DNA of 9,874 nucleotides from an archaeon (GTDB lineage Archaea > Methanobacteriota > Methanobacteria > Methanobacteriales > Methanobacteriaceae), in NCBI GenBank assembly GCA_024409185.1, contig JAKSUD010000022.1, positions 1 to 9,874 of the forward strand, read 5' to 3'. Positions within the stretch are counted from its first letter, which is position 1; every line of letters begins with the position of its first letter. Shown piece by piece: positions 4,938 through 9,874 of the stretch. The position numbers were made by a program, and so were the translations under genes. The notes under the pieces were generated by a model that worked only from the letters and a program-made list of their open reading frames with translations, had not been told where the DNA came from and searched no databases.

Positions 4938-5495
4938 TTATCTTAATAAATCAACCATCTTTCCAATAGTTGAGTTTAAATGATTATCATGGTTTGCTAT
5001 AATTTTAACTGTAGCACCAGTTAAAGTAGCATAAGCCATAGCAGCAGCTCTATTCATTTCTTGATGTAATTGAATTTCGCTTGCTTTTTCAGCGTCTCTG
5101 TTTCTAGTTTCATCTGAAAGTCTTCTAACCATGATTTCATCAGGATTTGCTTCAACTAAAATGAATAAATCTGGATTTAATCCTTCTAATACCCATTTTG
5201 GAAGACCTGGTAAGAAACCAGCAGGAGTACTAATAGTACAATGAGTATCTACAATAACATTATCAGACTCAGATTTTTCTTTAATTCTAATACCTGCAGC
5301 TTTTTGAATTTCTTTTTGAGTTTCAGCAGGTAATTTTCTTAATTCATCTCTATTTTCAACAAGCCCCTTTTCGACAGCTATTTCTGTCATAATATCTCCA
5401 TAATTTAAATGAAGATAGTCAACTTCTTCTAAAGTTTTATTAAGAACAGTGGTACTTCCAGAACCTGGAATTCCAGTTAAAACAACCAATTTCAT
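4938..5495 (-). CDS. adkA: Adenylate kinase, archaeal AdkA type
   Basis: This 185-residue enzyme interconverts ATP and AMP with ADP. It is the archaeal AdkA type, not bacterial Adk. The P-loop reads GIPGSGSTT (8-16), with Ser at the position of the usual Lys, as in methanogen AdkA. Next come LNYGDIMTEIAVEKGLVENR (30-49), LRKLPAETQKEIQKAAG (52-68) and VIVDTHCTISTPAGFLPGLP (80-99). RRLSDETRNRD (124-134) and HQEMNRAAAMAYATLTGATV (144-163) follow. The ATG at 5495 is preferred to the in-frame GTG at 5504 because that GTG belongs to the Shine-Dalgarno GTGATT. It follows secY after 110 bp that include a strong terminator, so it may rely on read-through or its own weak promoter. Confidence 0.96.
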   Translation of the reverse strand: MKLVVLTGIPGSGSTTVLNKTLEEVDYLHLNYGDIMTEIAVEKGLVENRDELRKLPAETQKEIQKAAGIRIKEKSESDNVIVDTHCTISTPAGFLPGLPKWVLEGLNPDLFILVEANPDEIMVRRLSDETRNRDAEKASEIQLHQEMNRAAAMAYATLTGATVKIIANHDNHLNSTIGKMVDLLR

Positions 5496-5526
5496 TATAA
5501 TCACACACTAATTAATTAATAATAAT

Positions 5527-5554
5527 AAAAAAATAGATAATAAAATTATCTATT
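5527..5554 (-). terminator. Intrinsic-type terminator between secY and adk
   Basis: A perfect 10-bp stem (AATAGATAAT at 5532-5541, ATTATCTATT at 5545-5554) with an AAA loop is followed at once on the minus strand by a run of T (A-run 5527-5533), then TATTATTATT. This is the clearest hairpin plus U-run in the window and lies 52 bases after the secY stop. Confidence 0.75.
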
Positions 5555-5566
5555 AAATAAATGAAA

Positions 5567-5585
5567 GTAACTAGAAACTAGTTAC
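5567..5585 (-). terminator. Second hairpin after secY, tandem with the terminator
   Basis: GTAACTAG (5567-5574) and CTAGTTAC (5578-5585) form a perfect 8-bp stem around a 3-base loop, 20 bases after the secY stop. It has no U-run of its own but lies just before the terminator hairpin. It may protect the 3' end of the secY message or strengthen termination. Confidence 0.55.
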
Positions 5586-5605
5586 ATAATTTTAAAATAA
5601 TTTTA

Positions 5606-6985
5606 TTAATCTCCACCAAACATTTTTCTTAACATTGGGTGCATTTCCATCATTTGCTCTTTAGCAATTTCTTCGTAAAGTTTGTAAACAATACCTACAG
5701 TAAGTAATACACCAGTACCTCCACCAAGAGCACCAGTTAAATCAGCAATGAACGCTAAAATACCTACAAACAAACCACCAAGAATTGTAAGAGCAGGAAT
5801 ATATTTATTCATAATTTTATAAAGTTGTCTTTTACTACTTCTGAAACCAGGGATTTGAATACCAGAGTTATAAAGTTGTTTAGCAACTTCTCTTGCACTT
5901 AAAGAACCACTGATTTCTACCCATAGCCATGAGAACAATACACAACATGCTAAGAAGAATATAGCATAGAAAATTACTCTAAATGGATTAGTAAATAAAA
6001 CACTAATACTGTTAGGAGTAGTTAACCATAAAGCAAGTCCACTAACTGCTCTTCCACCAGATACCTCACCAAATATAGGGAATCCTAATTTTTGGAATAA
6101 ACTTGCAATAAGAGATACGTTTACAAGAAGAGCACTAGTTAAAATAACTGGCATGTTACTTGCATAAATGAATTTTAAAGGATATTTACCAACAGATCCT
6201 CTAATTCTACCGTGACCTCTAACTTGACCGTGAGAAATAGGAATTTCAATTCTCATACTTTCTCCATATACTGCAATGAAGAATACAATAATAGTTGCAA
6301 TTAATGGAATAAGTAAACTAAAGTTAGGAGTACCTTCCATAATAGTTTGGATAAATGCAGGAATAGCACCAGACATAGCACCAGTAGCAGTAGGTAAGAA
6401 ATTAAAGGTACCTACTAAAATAGTTTCAGCAACACCTGCAGCAATGAATAAACCTACACCACTACCAAAACCCCATTTAGATACAACTTCATCAAGATAT
6501 AAAATTAAAATAGCTCCAATAACTAATTGAAGTAACATGATTGGATAAAATGAAGTGTCTATAGGAACTAAACTTCCAGTGAATACTAAAACAGCTGCTT
6601 CAAAAATTGTAAATACAATAGCTAATACTTTTTGAGTACTTTGGAACATTGCTTTGTGTTCATGTTGAGATAAATCTAATTTTAAAATTTTAGCCCCAAC
6701 TAAAAGTTGTAATACAATAGATGAAGTAACAATAGGACCAATACCTAAAGTAAGTATTGAACCAAAACTTCCAGCCATAACAGCTCTTAATGCAGCAAAT
6801 TGATCAACTGCAGCTGGACTTAATCCATATAATGGAATAATAGTTAAAAAGTAATATAAAACTAAAACAATACCCGTCCATTTAAGTTTTTCCTTAAAAT
6901 CCTGTTTATGAATAGGGGTTTTAACCTCAGGAAGTAACTTAAATAAAGGCTTAAAATTTTCTAAAAACATTTTTTCGTTAGCCAT
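5606..6985 (-). CDS. secY: Preprotein translocase subunit SecY
   Basis: This 459-residue protein is the archaeal SecY/Sec61-alpha channel subunit, which with SecE and Sec61-beta forms the translocon in the plasma membrane. Ten membrane spans can be traced from about 33-52 to about 424-440. The plug region follows span 1 (AALRAVMAGSFGSILTLGIG, 64-83), and span 2b includes GPIVTSSIVLQLLVGAKIL (83-101). The cytoplasmic loop 6/7 is EIPISHGQVRGHGRIRG (247-263). Loop 8/9 is SAREVAKQLYNSGIQIPGFR (363-382), the ribosome-docking loop. The length is normal for the family. The ATG at 6985 follows GGGGA. A 437-bp spacer with a U-rich end and a TATA candidate separates it from L15, and a tandem hairpin terminator follows it, so it may form a one-gene unit. 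Confidence 0.98.
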   Translation of the reverse strand: MANEKMFLENFKPLFKLLPEVKTPIHKQDFKEKLKWTGIVLVLYYFLTIIPLYGLSPAAVDQFAALRAVMAGSFGSILTLGIGPIVTSSIVLQLLVGAKILKLDLSQHEHKAMFQSTQKVLAIVFTIFEAAVLVFTGSLVPIDTSFYPIMLLQLVIGAILILYLDEVVSKWGFGSGVGLFIAAGVAETILVGTFNFLPTATGAMSGAIPAFIQTIMEGTPNFSLLIPLIATIIVFFIAVYGESMRIEIPISHGQVRGHGRIRGSVGKYPLKFIYASNMPVILTSALLVNVSLIASLFQKLGFPIFGEVSGGRAVSGLALWLTTPNSISVLFTNPFRVIFYAIFFLACCVLFSWLWVEISGSLSAREVAKQLYNSGIQIPGFRSSKRQLYKIMNKYIPALTILGGLFVGILAFIADLTGALGGGTGVLLTVGIVYKLYEEIAKEQMMEMHPMLRKMFGGD

Positions 6986-7016
6986 ATTTTCCCCATAATT
7001 ATATTCTATTTGATTT

Positions 7017-7033
7017 GATAAATATAAAAATCC
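7017..7033 (-). promoter_or_regulatory. Candidate TATA element for secY
   Basis: The minus strand reads GGATTTTTATATTTATC, with TTTATATTTA centred about 39 bases upstream of the secY ATG. Initiation about 25 bases downstream would place the start just before the GGGGA site, which is a normal archaeal layout. The palindrome AGCTATTAAAATAGCT at 7041-7056 lies directly upstream and could be an operator. Confidence 0.5.
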
Positions 7034-7073
7034 AAAATAAAGCTATTAAAATAGCTAAATTGTTTAATAAATA

Positions 7074-7153
7074 ATCCTATTAATATTATCCTATTATCCT
7101 TTGATAATTTTTTAATAATTTAAATAAATTATGCTCTGAAATAATATTATCCT
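7074..7153 (-). repeat. AGGATAAT direct repeats upstream of secY
   Basis: AGGAT (minus strand) occurs at 7078, 7092, 7100 and 7153. The 12-base AGGATAATATTA is repeated exactly at 7081-7092 and 7142-7153, 61 bp apart. The repeats lie 90-170 bases upstream of the secY start, beyond the TATA candidate, where an activator or repressor site would sit. Confidence 0.4.
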
Positions 7154-7237
7154 TAAAATTCCATAGAGCAAATTAAACATATTTTAGATTAATAATAATT
7201 ATGATTTTCATTAAATATAAACTATTCTATTAATAAT

Positions 7238-7353
7238 AAAAAAATAATAAAAAAATTAGAAAAATAATAATAAAATCAATGCAAAAAACTAAAAAAATAG
7301 TAAATAGCTAAAAAATAGTAAAAAATAATGAAATAAATAAAAAAATAAAAAAA
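7238..7353 (-). terminator. Multiple oligo-U tract termination region after L15
   Basis: Within 116 bases the minus strand has T-runs of six or seven at 7238-7244, 7249-7255, 7283-7288, 7291-7297, 7310-7315, 7320-7325, 7339-7345 and 7347-7353. Repeated U-tracts without a strong hairpin are the known archaeal 3'-end signal for aCPSF1/FttA-linked termination. They start about 70 bases after the L15 stop. A 19-base imperfect tandem repeat (7289-7307 and 7308-7326) forms part of the region. Confidence 0.6.
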
Positions 7354-7422
7354 GAATAGAGATTTATAAAATATATAACTGAATAATAATCAAATTACAT
7401 ACTCATAAATCTTTTAACAAAT

Positions 7423-7860
7423 CTATAAATAGACTGCTTCTCCACCAGCTTCTTCGATTTTAGCTACAGCAGATTCGGAAAACTCAGGAGCTTTGATAGT
7501 TAATGGTGCAGTAAGGTAACCATTAGCTAAAACTTTGTTGTAACCTAATTCAGTTACATCAATAACAATTACATCTCCTTCTTTAGTAGCTTTTCCTTCT
7601 TCTACAAATTGTTCAGCTTTATCGTTTAAGAAACCTAAGTTTACAGGATAATATTTATAGATAGTTTTTTGAGGTCTTTTGAAACCATGTTTACCGAAGT
7701 AATTTTTGTTTTCAATTACAGTAGTAGTCCAGTGGTGTTTTCCAGCTCCAGCTTTACCTTTACCACCTTTGTGACCTGCACCTCTTCTCTTTTTGGTACA
7801 GCCTCCACCATTGGATCTAGAACCTCTCATTTTGTTGATTTTTCTTTGTTTTCTAATCAT
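7423..7860 (-). CDS. rpl15: 50S ribosomal protein L15 (uL15)
   Basis: This 145-residue protein is the archaeal/eukaryotic-type L15 (L27a-like). It has the basic Gly-rich start MIRKQRKINKMRGSRSNGGG, GAGHKGGKGKAGAGKHHW (27-44) and FGKHGFKRPQ (55-64). The C-terminal half is globular, with GDVIVIDVTELGYNKVLANG (95-114) and the closing KIEEAGGEAVYL. The in-frame GTG at 7869 is part of the AGGTG ribosome binding site, so I used the ATG at 7860. That AGGTG overlaps the L30 TAG stop, so translation is probably coupled to L30. It is the last gene of the tight ribosomal block and is followed by an oligo-U region. Confidence 0.98.
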   Translation of the reverse strand: MIRKQRKINKMRGSRSNGGGCTKKRRGAGHKGGKGKAGAGKHHWTTTVIENKNYFGKHGFKRPQKTIYKYYPVNLGFLNDKAEQFVEEGKATKEGDVIVIDVTELGYNKVLANGYLTAPLTIKAPEFSESAVAKIEEAGGEAVYL

Positions 7861-7869
7861 ATAAAACAC

Positions 7870-8328
7870 CTAAGCCATTCTTTTTGCGAGGTCGTTAATA
7901 GCTTCTCCTCTGTAACCTAAAGATCCACCTTCGTTAACAGAATGTCTGATTCCTTCGTATCCTTTTCTTGGAGGATGTAAACGGAATACAGGTTTCATGT
8001 TAATGTCTTTAGCTTTAATTTCAGAGTTGATTAAAGCATTAGCTAACTCTTCAAAGGAAGAGTAATCAGTGTTTTCTGCTAAATATTCTTCAGTAATAGC
8101 AGCTCCACCTACTAATTTTCCTCTTTTTTCAATAAGTTCAACGAGAGTTTCAGTGTCGATTTCACCCCAAGTGATGTAATCTTTTCCTTTTTGGAGCATA
8201 CCTTTGTAACTTGGGTTTTCTTCAACAAGAACTGCATGATTAATTCTGTTAAGTCTTAACATTTGTAAAGTACTTGCAATGTTACCGATAACACCAGTAG
8301 TACCTCTTACTCTAATAACCAAATACAT
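7870..8328 (-). CDS. rpl30: 50S ribosomal protein L30 (uL30)
   Basis: This 152-residue protein is the long archaeal form of L30 (L7-like), with the ferredoxin-like core [20 protein letters not shown] (1-20) and [20 protein letters not shown] (24-43). A lineage-specific extension carries [20 protein letters not shown] (51-70). The C-terminal [20 protein letters not shown] (115-134) is typical of the family. The ATG at 8328 follows GGTGG. It starts 11 bases after the S5 stop and ends in a TAG that overlaps the L15 ribosome binding site. Confidence 0.98.
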   Translation of the reverse strand: MYLVIRVRGTTGVIGNIASTLQMLRLNRINHAVLVEENPSYKGMLQKGKDYITWGEIDTETLVELIEKRGKLVGGAAITEEYLAENTDYSSFEELANALINSEIKAKDINMKPVFRLHPPRKGYEGIRHSVNEGGSLGYRGEAINDLAKRMA

Positions 8329-8339
8329 GATACCACCGT

Positions 8340-8981
8340 TTATTGAATTACTCCCATATTTTTCAAGTCTTGTTCGGAAGCTTTTACTCTGCTTAATTCT
8401 TTTAAAGCTTCGAATACAGCATTAGCGAAGTTTACAGTAGTTTGAGTTTGACCACTTGCATTAGCCCATACATCTTTAATACCAGCAAGAGCTAAGATAG
8501 TTTTACCTACATCACCAATAGCTAATCCTACACCTGCAGGAGCTGGTCTTAAAGTTACTTGTACACTACTTGCTTTACCAGTTACTTTGAAAGGAACAGT
8601 GTGTTGTCTTCCACAAACACAACCCCAATCTCCACAACCTCTTCTTACTTTAATAATGTTGTATTTTGCGTTGTCTACAGCTTTTCTGATAGCAGGACCT
8701 ACTTCTCTTGCTTTACCTTGGCCTAAACCAACATAACCATTTTTGTTACCAACAGCAACAATAACTCTGAAGTTTACTTTTCTACCAGATTTGTGCATTC
8801 TTTGAACTAAGTTTACATCCATTACTTCTTCTTCTAAATCTGGAAGTAAGGCATCGACTATTTCTAATTCCATAATAGGGAGACCTTTTTCAAAGATTTC
8901 ATCAATATCAGTAATAGTACCTGCTTTAACTTGTTCACCAAGTTTAGTTTTAGGTTCCCATTCATCTATATTAAAACTCAT
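8340..8981 (-). CDS. rps5: 30S ribosomal protein S5 (uS5)
   Basis: This 213-residue protein is archaeal S5. An acidic N-terminal part ([20 protein letters not shown]) leads into the double-stranded RNA-binding-like domain (about 58-115, [20 protein letters not shown] and [19 protein letters not shown]). A Cys cluster CGDWGCVCG (116-124), typical of archaeal and eukaryotic S5, precedes the C-terminal domain with [18 protein letters not shown] (140-157). S5 lies near the mRNA entry and affects decoding accuracy. The ATG at 8981 follows GAGGT, two bases after the L18 stop. Confidence 0.98.
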   Translation of the reverse strand: MSFNIDEWEPKTKLGEQVKAGTITDIDEIFEKGLPIMELEIVDALLPDLEEEVMDVNLVQRMHKSGRKVNFRVIVAVGNKNGYVGLGQGKAREVGPAIRKAVDNAKYNIIKVRRGCGDWGCVCGRQHTVPFKVTGKASSVQVTLRPAPAGVGLAIGDVGKTILALAGIKDVWANASGQTQTTVNFANAVFEALKELSRVKASEQDLKNMGVIQ

Positions 8982-8983
8982 AG

Positions 8984-9565
8984 TTATACCTCAGTCTCAT
9001 CAATTTTATTTTTAATTTCTTCAAAGTGTTCAGGTAAATCAGTAGGTTGAAGACCTTTAGCAATGTATTGGGAGAACTTTTTGTTAAGTTCTTCTTCATC
9101 TAAAGATTCTGCATATTCTGCAATGTGTGCACCGTTAATACGGTCTTCATCAGGTATAATAGATTCACCATAAGGGACTTCTAAACCTGCATCTGCAGCA
9201 CCTTTAACAGCTGCAAATACTTTAGATCCTCTAATAGGAGATTTTAATCCAATATCTGCGATAGCATATTCAACACCAGCAGCTACTGCTTTTTTACCAC
9301 ATAAGTATGCAGTTAAGTATACAGCAGAGGTGTTTTTATTTCCTGCTAACCAACCTAATTTGTTTAATTCTTTACTGTGTGCAGATACAATGGTTTTATC
9401 ACCATTACTAGCATATTCAATAACTTGAACAATAACATTAGCATTAGAAATTCTAACAACTAATCTTGGTTTGTCTAAGTGTAATAATTTTCCTCTAGCA
9501 GCATAATCAGTTTTACCTTCTCTTCTTCTTCTGAATGCTACTTTATAATTAGAACCGCTTGCCAA
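8984..9565 (-). CDS. rpl18: 50S ribosomal protein L18 (uL18), TTG start
   Basis: This 193-residue protein is the archaeal L18 that binds 5S rRNA. Its basic start is [20 protein letters not shown], followed by [20 protein letters not shown] (21-40) and the 5S-binding core [39 protein letters not shown] (77-97) and [21 protein letters not shown] (127-147) also match. An acidic C-terminal helix ends the protein. Translation starts at TTG (9565), seven bases after a perfect AGGAGG; no in-frame ATG lies near. The first base of that AGGAGG is inside the TAG stop of L19e. The length is normal for archaea. Confidence 0.97.
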   Translation of the reverse strand: MASGSNYKVAFRRRREGKTDYAARGKLLHLDKPRLVVRISNANVIVQVIEYASNGDKTIVSAHSKELNKLGWLAGNKNTSAVYLTAYLCGKKAVAAGVEYAIADIGLKSPIRGSKVFAAVKGAADAGLEVPYGESIIPDEDRINGAHIAEYAESLDEEELNKKFSQYIAKGLQPTDLPEHFEEIKNKIDETEV

Positions 9566-9576
9566 ATCAATTCCTC

Positions 9577-9874
9577 CTATTTAATCATATCATGGTCTTT
9601 AGCGTAGTTTTTCATGTAAGATTTACTTCTGAAAGCTCCACCTTTTGCCATTTTGTATAATTTACGGTAGGTAGTAGGATCAATTTCACCTGCATCTCTC
9701 ATTTCTTTTAAGTCAGTTCTTAAAGCACGGATAGTTTTCATCCAAACTTGTTTTTTAGGAGTACGAGCGTTTTTAGCCCCTTTGATACTACCTTTTCCTT
9801 TACGTTTACCTTTTTTCTTTTGTTCTTTAAGTTTTTTAGATCTGTAGCTACTAATACCAGTTTGTGGTTTAGCT
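9577..9874 (-). CDS. rpl19e: 50S ribosomal protein L19e (C-terminal part)
   Basis: The last 98 codons of L19e are present; the start lies beyond the window. The visible part has the basic stretch YRSKKLKEQKKKGKRKGKGS, then KGAKNARTPKKQVWMKTIRA and LRTDLKEMRDAGEIDPTTYR. LYKMAKGGAFRSKSYMKNYA follows and the protein ends HDMIK. This is the long extended helix and C-terminal helix of archaeal L19e, a large-subunit protein. The stop TAG overlaps the L18 AGGAGG site, so the two are probably translated in sequence. The gene belongs to the tight L19e-L18-S5-L30-L15 block. Confidence 0.97.
   Translation of the reverse strand, partial: AKPQTGISSYRSKKLKEQKKKGKRKGKGSIKGAKNARTPKKQVWMKTIRALRTDLKEMRDAGEIDPTTYRKLYKMAKGGAFRSKSYMKNYAKDHDMIK

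Larger units (their letters stand above)
6986..7422. other. Long AT-rich spacer between L15 and secY
   Basis: There is no gene in this 437-bp stretch. On the minus strand, starting from L15, it holds a series of oligo-U tracts (7238-7353) and a TGCTCT/AGAGCA inverted repeat (7132-7137 and 7165-7170, 27-base loop). Next come a cluster of AGGATAAT repeats (7074-7153), an AGCTATT-AA-AATAGCT palindrome (7041-7056) and a TATA candidate before secY (7017-7033). The layout is that of a 3' end region followed by a promoter region. Confidence 0.6.

Noticed and set aside
6276..6530. 84-codon plus-strand frame
   Set aside because: It is a shadow antisense to SecY membrane segments.
7669..7920. 83-codon plus-strand frame
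   Set aside because: It is antisense to L15 and the end of L30, both strongly recognised proteins.

Overview
The window comes from an archaeal methanogen, most likely a member of the Methanobacteriaceae and, by its extremely AT-rich spacers, probably Methanosphaera (Methanobrevibacter is the alternative). The evidence is the archaeal-type gene set (L19e, L34e, L14e, archaeal AdkA and Cmk, a DUF106 YidC-like protein, a PUA-containing TruB/Cbf5), the archaeal gene order, and Shine-Dalgarno sites of the AGGTGAT/GGAGG type. The genus is an inference from composition.

The right two thirds (minus strand, read right to left) is the distal part of the archaeal ribosomal-protein (spc-like) cluster: L19e (cut by the window edge), L18, S5, L30, L15, then SecY, adenylate kinase, DUF106 membrane insertase, L34e, cytidylate kinase, L14e and TruB/Cbf5. 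L19e to L15 are tightly packed, with stop codons and Shine-Dalgarno sites interleaved. L34e-cmk-L14e are joined by two TAATG stop/start overlaps. Between these blocks the cluster is broken by AT-rich spacers of 437 bp (L15-secY), 110 bp (secY-adk), 268 bp (adk-DUF106), 553 bp (DUF106-L34e) and 163 bp (L14e-truB). Several spacers hold hairpin plus oligo-U terminators and candidate TATA elements, so the conserved order seems to be expressed here as several short transcription units.

The left 1.4 kb (plus strand) is accessory: a previously easy-to-miss 51-residue acidic protein with one C-terminal membrane segment and no Lys or Arg, a DUF2085 small membrane protein, and a PsbP-related (DcrB/DUF1795-like) soluble protein. 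The start of another gene lies on the minus strand at the left edge. The divergent spacer carries an array of seven 11-bp-phased TTAAY units, the most striking non-coding structure in the window.

Functionally, the right part joins protein synthesis (ribosomal proteins), protein export and membrane insertion (SecY, DUF106), nucleotide supply (Adk, Cmk) and RNA pseudouridylation (TruB/Cbf5). No rRNA, tRNA, CRISPR array or mobile element was seen.
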